Under the pieces are notes generated by a model that did no database searches, was not told the origin of the DNA, and worked only from the letters and a program-made list of their open reading frames with translations. Shown here piece by piece: positions 1-8,780 of a DNA stretch of 64,000 nucleotides (positions are counted from its first letter, which is position 1; each line of letters opens with the position of its first letter). Both the position numbers and the translations under genes were made by a program. Source of the stretch: Ardenticatenaceae bacterium (GTDB lineage Bacteria; Chloroflexota; Anaerolineae; Promineifilales; Promineifilaceae); contig JACKCD010000024.1 in assembly GCA_020634215.1 (NCBI GenBank), forward strand, positions 1-64,000, written 5' to 3'.

Positions 1-22
1 TTTATTTCAGCTATTCAAGCAT

Positions 23-1696
23 TTAGCTGAGGTAGTCGCGGAGTGATTTGCTGCGGCTGGGATGACGCAGCTTGCGGAGGGCTTTGGCTTCAATTTGGCG
101 AATGCGTTCGCGGGTAACACCAAAGCTTTTGCCCACTTCTTCGAGGGTGTGGTCTTTACCATCGTTTAAGCCAAACCGCATTTCCAGCACTTCGCGCTCG
201 CGGTCGCTAAGGAAACCCAAGACGTTGCGGATTTGCTCACGCAGCAATTCCTTGGAGGCAGCGTCAACGGGTTCAACAACGCTGTCATCTTTGATGAAGT
301 CGCCAAATTCGGTGGCTTCATCGTTGTTGCCAACGGGTGTTTCCAACGACATGGGATCCATAGAAATGCGAAGGATGTCGCGGATTTTGCTAACGGCTTG
401 CCGCCATTTGCGGTTGAGCATGGGGTCAATCGTCCGGTCGTTTTTGATGGCTTCTTTAATTTTGTCAGACTCTTCAGGCGTTAAGAAATCCAATTCCAAG
501 GCTAACTCTTCAACGGACGGTTCGTGACCAAGCTGCTGCACCAATTCGCGCTGTTTTTTGACGATCTTGTTGATGGTCTCAAACATGTGGACAGGGATAC
601 GGATGGTACGCGCCTGGTCGGCGATGGCGCGGCTGACGGCCTGGCGAATCCACCAGGTAGCGTAGGTGCTAAATTTGAACCCTTTGGTGTGGTCAAATTT
701 TTCGACGGCGCGAAGTAGCCCGACGTTGCCTTCCTGCACAAGATCAAGCAGGTGGATACCACGCCCCATGTACCGTTTGGCAACACTGACGACCAAACGC
801 AGGTTGGCGCGGGTGAGGCTAACTTTGGCACTTTCGGCCAAATCGCGGATCATGAATTCATTGTAGCTCAGGCTGCCGGCGTGGTCGTGTACCCATTCGG
901 TGAAGGTTTCGACATTGGGAAAACGGCCGTTTTCCCCATACCACGCCAACACCTGAGCCGATAGTTCATCCGAGAGAACATAGATCGCATTAAAGGTTTC
1001 AAACACGCCCTCCGCTAAATCCATCCACGCTGGATCTTGCCCCCAGCGCCCTTCATTCAGATAATCGCGCAAGTACGAACGATGCATATCTTGCCAGCTA
1101 ATCCGCAGTTCACGCGCTTCATCAAACAGCTTGCCTACCTGAACCGGGTCAACCCCTAGCTGTATACGCGCCTGTTCCAACTGCGCCCAGCCACCCAGCA
1201 GCTCTTCATAGTTGGCGATCATCGCCTGCTCCAAACCAACTTCAGCCGCATTATGGCGATCCAGCGTATTGGCAGCCGAGAGCTGCGTCGAAAGCCAAAT
1301 CTCCTGCTCTGGCAGCAGCAGTGGAACCCGCCCAATTTCCTTTAGATAGGTATGTACCGGGTCATCTTCAACAATGACATTGAGATAGTCATCGTCATCG
1401 TCATCGTCGCTCTCTTCAAAATCTTCGTCAAGGTCAAGCAGATTAGAAGTATCATCATTATCAACCGTTTCTCCAGAATCAGAGACGATGCGGATGTTGA
1501 GCTTCTGCAACCGTTCATATAGCATCCCCGCTTCATCTTCGGTTGCGGTTGCCAGGATCGCCTGCACATCTGCTTCGTCAATTTCACGGGAACGGCGTGC
1601 CTTTTTGATGAGTTCTTCCAGATCAAGCCCACTGCCTTCTTCCAGTTCTTCGGCTTCGTCAATATCTTCGTCTTCAATTTTTGAATTTCGATGCAT
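23..1696 (-). CDS. rpoD: Primary RNA polymerase sigma factor (RpoD/SigA)
   Basis: Housekeeping sigma-70 factor that directs core RNA polymerase to -35/-10 promoters. The 557-residue protein has a very acidic N-terminal region with a run of aspartates, a region 1.2 segment (DDPVHTYLKEIGRVPLL), a complete region 2 (RLVVSVAKRYMGRG, GNVGLLRAVEKFD, FSTYATWWIRQAV), region 3, and a region 4 helix-turn-helix (GVTRERIRQIEAKALRKLR). The acidic insert between regions 1.2 and 2 is typical of primary sigma factors. The chosen ATG is preceded by GAGGGG at tight spacing; an in-frame TTG five codons upstream (1711) is possible but less likely. It lies 58 bp downstream of dnaG on the same strand, the classical dnaG-rpoD pairing. 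Assignment is firm. Confidence 0.96.
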   Translation of the reverse strand: MHRNSKIEDEDIDEAEELEEGSGLDLEELIKKARRSREIDEADVQAILATATEDEAGMLYERLQKLNIRIVSDSGETVDNDDTSNLLDLDEDFEESDDDDDDDYLNVIVEDDPVHTYLKEIGRVPLLLPEQEIWLSTQLSAANTLDRHNAAEVGLEQAMIANYEELLGGWAQLEQARIQLGVDPVQVGKLFDEARELRISWQDMHRSYLRDYLNEGRWGQDPAWMDLAEGVFETFNAIYVLSDELSAQVLAWYGENGRFPNVETFTEWVHDHAGSLSYNEFMIRDLAESAKVSLTRANLRLVVSVAKRYMGRGIHLLDLVQEGNVGLLRAVEKFDHTKGFKFSTYATWWIRQAVSRAIADQARTIRIPVHMFETINKIVKKQRELVQQLGHEPSVEELALELDFLTPEESDKIKEAIKNDRTIDPMLNRKWRQAVSKIRDILRISMDPMSLETPVGNNDEATEFGDFIKDDSVVEPVDAASKELLREQIRNVLGFLSDREREVLEMRFGLNDGKDHTLEEVGKSFGVTRERIRQIEAKALRKLRHPSRSKSLRDYLS

Positions 1697-1754
1697 ATGC
1701 CCCTCATTCAAACCAAGTTCTATCTATTAAATAATAATTTGGGCAAACGGCCGT

Positions 1755-3683
1755 TTACCCCTGTTCTGCCCGCCGACGCCCCACCGCCGACATCGCTTCT
1801 TTTGCCCGGTTAATTCGCTGCAATTCCTGGCTCCCCGCCAGAATCTGCTGATAAAAATCCCGCTGATCGGCTACCTCTTCACGCTGAACCCGCAGCAGTT
1901 GCTGCAACTCCCGATTACGCTGCTTAATACGATCACAGCGCCAATCCAATACCGAGTGTACCAATTTTTCCGCCAGGTTATCGAGTTGGGATTCAGCAAT
2001 TAGAGGTAATTTTTCCAAAGTTTTTATTCGCTCTCGCAGAACATCATCTGAACTATCCCACAGTTCTGAGCGCACGGCAACCACGCCATAGCGAAGTTGT
2101 TGGTACATTTGTCCTAGCAATGCACGGTCTTCAACCTGCCCAAAATCTGTTTCACCCAGCTCCGGCTGGCGAGCTTGGCGCAATTGCTGGTTAATCTGCA
2201 GCAAAAGCTGGGGATATTGCAAACAGTGGCGCAAGAAGTTGGCTTCACGGTTATTAACGGCCGTTTTTCGCCCCCCACCGCTTACAGGCTTCGCTACAAC
2301 CTGCTTTTGCCCCATCACTGGAACCGCCGCCCTTCGCCCATCCTGCGCCGTCGGCATCTGCCGCAGCGTCATCTCATCCACTTGCAGCGCCCGCGCCAGC
2401 AGTTGGCGGTAATGTTCCCGTTCCACCGGGTCGCCCAACTCCAAAATCAGCGGCAATACCTGCTGCGCCACCGCCGACTTCGCCTTGGCATCCGTCATAT
2501 CCAAATCGGCCGTTGCCGTATCAATCACATAATCCACAATCGGCCGCGCCTGCGCCAGCAGCAGCGGCCACCGCGTCATATCGGCGCGAATAATGCTGTC
2601 TGGGTCTTCCCCATCCGGCATCGTCACCACCCGAATATCCGCCTTCAACCGCGCCTCGTGCCGCACCAATCCCTGGGCATCAAACCGAACCTCGTAATCC
2701 CTGTCCAGCGTCTCCCGCGCCACCTGCAAACTCCGCAGCGTCGCCTTCTGTCCAGCGGCATCAGCATCCAAGGCTAACACAAAACGCTTAGTATAACGCT
2801 TAAGGAGTTGCAATTGCTGTTCCGTCAACGCCGTGCCCATCTGCGCCACCACATTGCCAAAACCCGCCTGGTGCGCCTGGATCACATCCATATACCCTTC
2901 AACAATAACAGCCTGCCGCGCTTCACGTACATGCCGCCGCGCCAAATCCAGTCCATAAAGCAAATGGCTTTTGTCAAACAGTGTCGTTTGCGGCGAGTTC
3001 AGGTACTTAGGAATGCCGTCTTTTTCCAGCGTGCGTGCACCAAAACCAACAACCTGCCCCTCCACATTACGAATGGCAAACATCAGCCGGTTGCGAAAAC
3101 GATCATAGCGGGTTCCCTTCTCTGGGTTCTCGGTCAGCATTCCCGCTTGCAGCAAATCATCGTCGCTGTAACCCTGCGCCGTAAAATGGGAGCGACACGC
3201 ATCCCATGAATCAAGCGCGTACCCAAGCTGGAACGTTGCCAGCGTTTCGGCCGTTAACCCACGCCGCTCGACATAACGCCGCGCCTGTTCGGCCTGGGGC
3301 GCATACAGCAGCAGTTGGTGAAAATAATCAGCCGCCGCCCCCAGCAAATCCTCCATTTTGTTGGCAAAGGCTTGCTGCGCCTTGTCTACCGGAGGAGCCG
3401 TTTCCAGCGTTACGCCAGCCCGCCGCGCCAAATATTCCAGCGTTTCACGGAACTCCCACCCCTCTTTTTTCATCACATAGGTGAATAAATCGCCGCCATC
3501 GGCACACGCCCCAAAACAACGCCACGTTTGGGTTTCGGGGAAAACATAAAATGCAGGGGTGCGGGTGTTGGAATGAAACGGACAAAAGCCAGCATAATTG
3601 TGTCCCGATTTACGCAGCGGCACCTGTTCGGACACAATATCAACAATATCTAATCGGCTTTTAATATCCTGCGTAACGCTCAT
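1755..3683 (-). CDS. dnaG: DNA primase DnaG
   Basis: Synthesises RNA primers for replication. The N-terminus carries the CHC2 zinc finger (C34, H37, C56, C60, in FCPFHSN and RCFGACADGGD). It is followed by the primase core with a TOPRIM domain (IVEGYMDVIQAHQAG near residue 265 and VLALDADAAGQKA) and a helical C-terminal helicase-interaction region. The 642-residue length is normal for the family. I start at the ATG at 3683; a TTG five codons upstream (3698) is also open. The stop codon overlaps a copy of the AAACGGCCGTTT palindrome. It is probably co-transcribed with rpoD. A perfect TATAAT on the minus strand at 3839-3844 lies upstream, without a clear -35 box. Confidence 0.96.
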   Translation of the reverse strand: MSVTQDIKSRLDIVDIVSEQVPLRKSGHNYAGFCPFHSNTRTPAFYVFPETQTWRCFGACADGGDLFTYVMKKEGWEFRETLEYLARRAGVTLETAPPVDKAQQAFANKMEDLLGAAADYFHQLLLYAPQAEQARRYVERRGLTAETLATFQLGYALDSWDACRSHFTAQGYSDDDLLQAGMLTENPEKGTRYDRFRNRLMFAIRNVEGQVVGFGARTLEKDGIPKYLNSPQTTLFDKSHLLYGLDLARRHVREARQAVIVEGYMDVIQAHQAGFGNVVAQMGTALTEQQLQLLKRYTKRFVLALDADAAGQKATLRSLQVARETLDRDYEVRFDAQGLVRHEARLKADIRVVTMPDGEDPDSIIRADMTRWPLLLAQARPIVDYVIDTATADLDMTDAKAKSAVAQQVLPLILELGDPVEREHYRQLLARALQVDEMTLRQMPTAQDGRRAAVPVMGQKQVVAKPVSGGGRKTAVNNREANFLRHCLQYPQLLLQINQQLRQARQPELGETDFGQVEDRALLGQMYQQLRYGVVAVRSELWDSSDDVLRERIKTLEKLPLIAESQLDNLAEKLVHSVLDWRCDRIKQRNRELQQLLRVQREEVADQRDFYQQILAGSQELQRINRAKEAMSAVGRRRAEQG

Positions 3684-3923
3684 TTTGCTCGGTGACAAAA
3701 GCGAACTGCTGTTGCATCACAGACTTACAGTTGCAAACGCCTCGCTAAAATCGTCAGGCTCCCACGGCCATTAGCTCTTCAACAAAACTTCGGCTTATTT
3801 AGCACACCATACACACGGGGGGCGTATGAATGGGAGAAATTATACTCCATTCACCCAAAATGGCCTATGGTTTCTGATACAGTTCCTATCTTTTTACGGG
3901 GTGTTTACGTTAAGAAAACGCGA

Positions 3924-3992
3924 AGATTGGGGGGATTGGCAATTGGAGATTGGCGATTGATGAGGCTTCACAATCTCCAATAACCAATCTCT
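3924..3992. repeat. GAGATTGG-word hairpin between dnaG and recD2
   Basis: This intergenic stretch (about 300 bp with no gene) contains a left arm made of GATTGG/GAGATTGG words (3924-3958), a short spacer with ATGAGGCTTCA, and an inverted right arm (CAATCTCCAATAACCAATC, 3971-3992). The right arm runs into the stop codon of recD2. It belongs to the same family as the copies at 12.26, 15.5, 28.66, 33.57 and 44.0 kb. The remainder of the gap holds only the possible dnaG -10 box. Confidence 0.8.
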
Positions 3993-6228
3993 ACTGATGC
4001 TGCAACCGCCAATCCAGTGCTGTATGCCGCTGAGTCACTTTGTCATTTTTGACGGCAATGTGAATGGCGCGGCGGGTTCCGACCAAAATTGCCAGCTTTT
4101 TGGCGCGGGTCACAGCCGTATAGAGCAAGTTGCGCTGGAGCATCATGTAATGCTGCATTACCATTGGGATGACGACACACGGGTACTCCGCGCCCTGGCT
4201 TTTATGCACACTGATGGCAAAGGCGTGGACGAGTTCATCCGCTTCCAAAAAATCATAAACAACGGGGTTGCCGTCAATGCTCACGGTAATCGTCTGCTGC
4301 AAAATGTCTAGCCCCACGATGCGGCCAATATCGCCATTGTAGACGTTTTTGTCATAATTGTTGACCGTCTGCATTACCTTGTCGCCCACGCGGAAGATGC
4401 GCCCGCCCAGCCGCCGCTCTGGTTTACGGCCGTTTCCGGGGTTCAACGCCTCTTGCAACGCCTCATTCAGTTGGGTCACCCCCACTAACCCGTTGTACAT
4501 CGGAGCCAACACCTGAATATCGTCCAGCGGGTCAAGGTGGAATCTGTCCGGCACTCGGTTTTTCACAATATCCACCAGCAATTCGGCCGTTTCTGCCATT
4601 TCCGGCTTCACAAAAATAAAGAAATCCTTGCCGTCGGGCAGCGTTTCCGGCATCAGCCCCTGGTTAATGCGGTGGGCGTTGTGGATGATGAGCGAATCTG
4701 CCGCTTGGCGGAAGATGGTTTGCAGGCGAATAACGGCCGTTTTTCCCGACGCAATCAAATCACGCAGCACATCACCCGCCCCCACCGACGGCAGTTGGTC
4801 TACGTCCCCCACCAGCAGCAGATGGCTGTCGTTGCCCACCGCCTTCAGCAGCGTGTTTGCCAGCACCAAATCCAGCATCGAAGCTTCGTCAATGATGATC
4901 ATGTCGGCATCCAGCGGGTTGTTTTGGTCGCGGCCAAATCCTTCGCCGGGGTTAAACTCCAGCAGCCGGTGGATCGTTTTGGCTTCGCGCCCGGTGGCCT
5001 CGGCCAGCCGTTTGGCGGCGCGGCCGGTGGGGGAGGCCAGCAAATAGGTGTGGTGATGGCGGTCAAGCAGATCGAGCAAGGCGCGGAGAGTGGTTGTTTT
5101 CCCAGTTCCTGGCCCGCCGGTTAGCACGGTGACTTTGTGGGAAACGGCCGTTTTAATCGCCTCCAACTGCTGCTCGGCCAACACCATCCCCTCACTGATT
5201 ACCGATAACCGATTACTGTTTACCGCCTGGCGCAAGCCCGCCAGTCGGCTGGTGGGGTGGCTAATAATCTGCTGGATACGTTTGGTGGCTCCCACTTCGG
5301 AGTAGAAAAATGGGGTCAGGTAGACGGCCTTCTCTTCTTCTACCGTTTTGCTGGCATCGGGCTGGCTGATTTCGTAGGTGAGGGTGTCGCGCTGGATGAA
5401 GTTGTTGGTTGTGAGTTGGTCAATAACGGCCGTTACCTGCTCCGCCGTCACCCCCAAAATCTCCGAAGCCTGCGGCTCCAGCTCCGCCTGCGGCACATAC
5501 ACATGCCCCTCATCCGCCATCCGGTTCAGCGTATAGGCAATGCCCGCCTCAATTCGGTTCGGGTCATCGTGCGCCAGCCCCAACGCCCGCGCAATCTTGT
5601 CGGCCGTAATAAAGCCAATCCCAGCCACATCATTCACCAGCTTATAGGGCGTAGACTGCACCACCGCCAGCGACTGATCCCCATACCGCTTGTAAATCTT
5701 CACCGCCAGCCCCGTCGAAACCCCGTGCGCCTGCAAAAACACCATCACATCCCGAATCGCCCGCTGCTCTGCCCACGCCTTCACAATCCCCCGAATCCGC
5801 TGCTTGCCAACCCCCAGCACCTCTTGCAGCCTTTCGGGCTGTTCGTCAATCACATCCAGCGTCTCCGCCCCAAAGCGGTTGACAATCCGCTCCGCCATCA
5901 CTCGCCCCACCCCGCGAATCATCCCTGACCCCAAATACCGCTTGATCCCCTCCACCGTCGCCGGCATAGATTTTTCGCACAGTTCCACCTGAAACTGCCG
6001 GCCGTGGCGCGGGTGGCTACTCCACTTCCCCGTCAACTTCACCCATTCCCCCGGCTGCAATTCCGGCAAATTGCCCACCACCGTCACCAGCCCATCGCTG
6101 GCATACTTAAACGGCAGCATACCCCGTGAATCCGGCTTCAGCCGAATCACCGAATACCCATTCTCTTCATTGTAATAGGTCACGCGCTCCACCGAGCCGC
6201 TTACTTGGGTCTGGGAATCATTACTCAT
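3991..6228 (-). CDS. recD2: ATP-dependent DNA helicase RecD2
   Basis: Superfamily 1B 5'-3' DNA helicase of the RecD2/TraA type that acts without RecBC. The 745-residue protein has the RecD2-specific N-terminal region, tandem helix-hairpin-helix segments (IRGVGRVMAERIV and VLGVGKQRIRGIV, residues about 100-150), Walker A GGPGTGKTTT near residue 372, a DEAS Walker B, VGDVDQLPSVG, and C-terminal UvrD_C-like motifs (SVHKSQGAEYP, YTAVTRAKK). Residues about 335-346 (NSNRLSVISEG) are encoded by a half-copy of the CAGTAATCGGTTATC word repeat, inserted in frame just before the motor domain. It appears monocistronic. Confidence 0.93.
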   Translation of the reverse strand: MSNDSQTQVSGSVERVTYYNEENGYSVIRLKPDSRGMLPFKYASDGLVTVVGNLPELQPGEWVKLTGKWSSHPRHGRQFQVELCEKSMPATVEGIKRYLGSGMIRGVGRVMAERIVNRFGAETLDVIDEQPERLQEVLGVGKQRIRGIVKAWAEQRAIRDVMVFLQAHGVSTGLAVKIYKRYGDQSLAVVQSTPYKLVNDVAGIGFITADKIARALGLAHDDPNRIEAGIAYTLNRMADEGHVYVPQAELEPQASEILGVTAEQVTAVIDQLTTNNFIQRDTLTYEISQPDASKTVEEEKAVYLTPFFYSEVGATKRIQQIISHPTSRLAGLRQAVNSNRLSVISEGMVLAEQQLEAIKTAVSHKVTVLTGGPGTGKTTTLRALLDLLDRHHHTYLLASPTGRAAKRLAEATGREAKTIHRLLEFNPGEGFGRDQNNPLDADMIIIDEASMLDLVLANTLLKAVGNDSHLLLVGDVDQLPSVGAGDVLRDLIASGKTAVIRLQTIFRQAADSLIIHNAHRINQGLMPETLPDGKDFFIFVKPEMAETAELLVDIVKNRVPDRFHLDPLDDIQVLAPMYNGLVGVTQLNEALQEALNPGNGRKPERRLGGRIFRVGDKVMQTVNNYDKNVYNGDIGRIVGLDILQQTITVSIDGNPVVYDFLEADELVHAFAISVHKSQGAEYPCVVIPMVMQHYMMLQRNLLYTAVTRAKKLAILVGTRRAIHIAVKNDKVTQRHTALDWRLQHQ
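5192..5225. repeat. CAGTAATCGG-word repeat inside recD2
   Basis: The plus strand carries CACTGATTACCGATAACC followed by GATTACTGTTTACCG. This matches the right arm of the intergenic element at 22.85-22.94 kb almost word for word. It keeps the recD2 reading frame and encodes about 11 residues between the N-terminal region and the motor domain. Confidence 0.75.
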
Positions 6229-6287
6229 ACGCTTGTAACAGTATACAGGGGGCGGTCAAATTTGTGCAATCGCCTCATCCGAGACTG

Positions 6288-7937
6288 CTACTGACCGGGT
6301 TCAACACTCACGCCGGGGCGGACGAGGGAAAGCAAACGGCCGTTTTCCAGCCCCACCAACCGCGTCACCACAAACAGGTCAAACGAACGCAGGTCATTGA
6401 GGGGCGGGTTGGCGTTTTGCAGCGCGGTCAGGGGGACGCGAACGCGAAGATAGTGGGGAAAGCTGTTTGGTGGGGTGGCGTGGAGGAGAAAACGGCCGTT
6501 TTCCCCCACCCCCTCCCCATCCTGCACCCACGCCTGTTCCATCGGCAAAAACAGCGATTCGCCAAACTGGAACCCTACAAGCTCTTGCGGTAGCGTTAAT
6601 CGGTTCGCCAGCTCAATTTCCACCACCCCCTCTGCCATGGCCGACAGTGGCCCTAGATAAGCCAACACCGGCTCCACTGGTTCCAGCGTGCGCCGCAATA
6701 GTTCCTGTCGCTGCCGCAGCGCCGCCCACGGCGGTTCCAGCGTCACCTCAGCGGCAACGGCTTTGTTTAACTGCGCCCACGCCACCCCGTAGGTGGCTTC
6801 AAGCTGGTCAACATAAGCAGGGTCGGTGAGGGAAACGGCCGTTTGCACATACGCCGCCGCAATCTGGGGATCATTAAAAAAATGAAGCGGCTCAATCCGC
6901 GCTTCTGGGTCAGCCAGCGGGCTGCCATTGCCTGCAATCGGTTCCATCTGCCCCGTCGTTGGGTCGGCAAAAAACTGCGCGTTCAGCAGCGACACTGCCC
7001 CCATCGCCCCCCATAAATCCACCTGCGCCAAAAACGCCCCATATTGGGCCGCCTCAAAAACCGCTGATGGGGCAATTTCCCCCTGCTGCATCTGCCGCAG
7101 CCGACCTACTGCCCCCTCAAACTGCGCCGTCAAAACTTCATCTTGCACCAGCGACGGGTCACGCTCTGTCGCCACTTCCAACAAACGGTAATCATCCAGC
7201 GACACACGGGCAACGGGGTCGGCCAATGCTGCTGCCCAATCCCCATCAAATTGCCCCCGCGCCAGCCACAGCCGCGCCGTGTCAAACCCCACCACCGCCC
7301 CCGGCTCACGCCCCTGCGCCGCCAGTGCGGCCATGTCCCACTGTGTTTGCAGAGCATAAATGCCTTTGGCTTCACCATTAAACACCAATTGCACAAACTG
7401 CTGCCGCGCCGCTAAAATGCCCGCCTCGGCCAGCGATTCGGTAAACAACCACTGATTGAGCCAGCCGTTGGTGGCCGGGTCTTGCAAGCTGAACTGCTGC
7501 AACCCAAGCAGCACTGTGTTTTGCCGTGTCTGCCCGTCAAATGCCCACTTTCCCCCTTCAACCAGCCAGTCGGCCGGCCCCTGCCGCAGCCGCAGGCGCA
7601 CGGGGATGGCACTGGTTTGCCCATTTTGTGTCAGGCGGATGTCGGCGTTAACAAAGTCGGCGGGGGTGGAAAGAACAGCACCGGTGGCAAAAGCGGCCGT
7701 TCGTTTTTCCAGCAGCAGGTTGTAGTTGGCAAACGGCATGTCAATGGTTAGCAGGGGCAGTTCGGCCGATTGCTGCATCCATCCCCGCACCGTCGCCGCG
7801 CTGGGCAGCTTTGCTATCGTGTCCCCTACCCAGTGCCGATTGCCAATGGTCAGCCCCAGCAAAAAGAGCAACACGAAAACCAGCCCCAGTCCGATACGGC
7901 GGGACGGCATGGGTCTGTCGGGAGAATGGATTTTCAT
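6288..7937 (-). CDS. CotH-like kinase-family protein with N-terminal membrane anchor
   Basis: The 549-residue protein begins with a basic stretch and one hydrophobic segment (residues about 13-33), then a large extracytoplasmic region. The central part fits the CotH family: PLLTIDMPFANYN, a central basic RLRLRQG region, and FNGEAKGIYALQTQWD, which resembles the conserved 'NGEYWGLYLL' segment of CotH proteins. CotH proteins are spore-coat or secreted atypical protein kinases; in non-sporulating bacteria their substrates are unknown. It is separated by only 6 bp from the upstream DUF4956 gene, so the two are translationally close. CotH-like, DUF4956 and VTC-type polyphosphate polymerase genes are often neighbours, but no VTC gene is visible here. 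Family call is probable, activity is inferred. Confidence 0.6.
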   Translation of the reverse strand: MKIHSPDRPMPSRRIGLGLVFVLLFLLGLTIGNRHWVGDTIAKLPSAATVRGWMQQSAELPLLTIDMPFANYNLLLEKRTAAFATGAVLSTPADFVNADIRLTQNGQTSAIPVRLRLRQGPADWLVEGGKWAFDGQTRQNTVLLGLQQFSLQDPATNGWLNQWLFTESLAEAGILAARQQFVQLVFNGEAKGIYALQTQWDMAALAAQGREPGAVVGFDTARLWLARGQFDGDWAAALADPVARVSLDDYRLLEVATERDPSLVQDEVLTAQFEGAVGRLRQMQQGEIAPSAVFEAAQYGAFLAQVDLWGAMGAVSLLNAQFFADPTTGQMEPIAGNGSPLADPEARIEPLHFFNDPQIAAAYVQTAVSLTDPAYVDQLEATYGVAWAQLNKAVAAEVTLEPPWAALRQRQELLRRTLEPVEPVLAYLGPLSAMAEGVVEIELANRLTLPQELVGFQFGESLFLPMEQAWVQDGEGVGENGRFLLHATPPNSFPHYLRVRVPLTALQNANPPLNDLRSFDLFVVTRLVGLENGRLLSLVRPGVSVEPGQ

Positions 7938-7943
7938 GGGTGG

Positions 7944-8615
7944 CTATGCGCCCAGGGTGTTGTCCTGCTCCACAAAGCTAAACTCCGCCTCTGGCTGCTG
8001 CGCTTTGAGCGCGTCAAGCAGTGCCGCCAGGGCGTTGTTGTCGCGGCAGTTAACCAGATAGGTGGCGTGGAGCGTGCCGTTGATGTGGTCTAAACGGCGC
8101 AGTTCGGCAGCGGTGGTATGCTGCAGCAGCAGAGCATTGATGTCGGCGAAGGTGGTAGCCTCGTCGGGCGTGGAGAGGGTCAGGTACAAGTTGTTTTTTC
8201 GTGCTTGTGGGGTTAGCAATGTTCGCACATAAAGGTAAGCCAAAATGATGGCGATGGCGACCACTGTCGGCCAGCGCTGGTCGGCACCCAGCCCCAGCCC
8301 AATGGCGATGGCGGTAAAGAGGTAAATCAGCTCTTCGGGTTCCTTGATGGCGGTGCGGAAGCGGACAATGGAAAGTGCGCCCACCAGCCCCAGCGACAGG
8401 GCCAGCGAGGATTTGACGACGGAGATGATGAGGATGGTGACAAGCGCCAGCACGGGCAGCATGTTGGCAAATTTGGCGCGGTTGGAGAGGGATTGGCCGT
8501 AGCGGATATAGAACCAGGCCAACGCACTGGCAAGCACAATGCCCAGCAGCATGTTGATTGCCAAATCGTCCAGACGGAGCGGGGCCGGGTTGTTGAGGTT
8601 AAGCAAATCTTGCAT
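7944..8615 (-). CDS. DUF4956 membrane protein
   Basis: The 223-residue protein has about four membrane segments in its first 130 residues and a soluble C-terminal half. The segment SLGLVGALSIVRFRTAIKEP followed by EELIYLFTAIAIGLGLGA is the hallmark of DUF4956. Function is unknown; family members are usually next to CotH-like proteins and VTC-domain polyphosphate polymerases. It is the first gene of a two-gene unit with the CotH-like gene (6-bp gap). A GCAGAGGGCGCAAAG-type hairpin lies directly upstream. Confidence 0.75.
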   Translation of the reverse strand: MQDLLNLNNPAPLRLDDLAINMLLGIVLASALAWFYIRYGQSLSNRAKFANMLPVLALVTILIISVVKSSLALSLGLVGALSIVRFRTAIKEPEELIYLFTAIAIGLGLGADQRWPTVVAIAIILAYLYVRTLLTPQARKNNLYLTLSTPDEATTFADINALLLQHTTAAELRRLDHINGTLHATYLVNCRDNNALAALLDALKAQQPEAEFSFVEQDNTLGA

Positions 8616-8629
8616 TGTTGATAATTTAA

Positions 8630-8703
8630 CCGCAGAGGGCGCAAAGAACGCAGAGGTTTAGCCGTTTGTCTCTTTCTTTGCGCCTTCTGCGAACGCTGCG
8701 GTT
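8630..8703. repeat. GCGCAAAGAACGCAGAGG-word hairpin
   Basis: Inverted repeat with CCGCAGAGGGCGCAAAGAAC on the left and TTCTTTGCGCCTTCTGCG followed by AACGCTGCGGTT on the right. It sits between two divergent genes (DUF4956 and the MoeA fusion). It is related in style to the GCAAAGGCGCAAAGACG family at 40.43 and 45.8 kb. Confidence 0.65.
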
Positions 8704-8780
8704 CAACTTCTAAAACGTCAATCTGGTAAAATCCAGAATGGGATGGGCAAGTATACCAAAAGTCACTATATTCATGCAGC

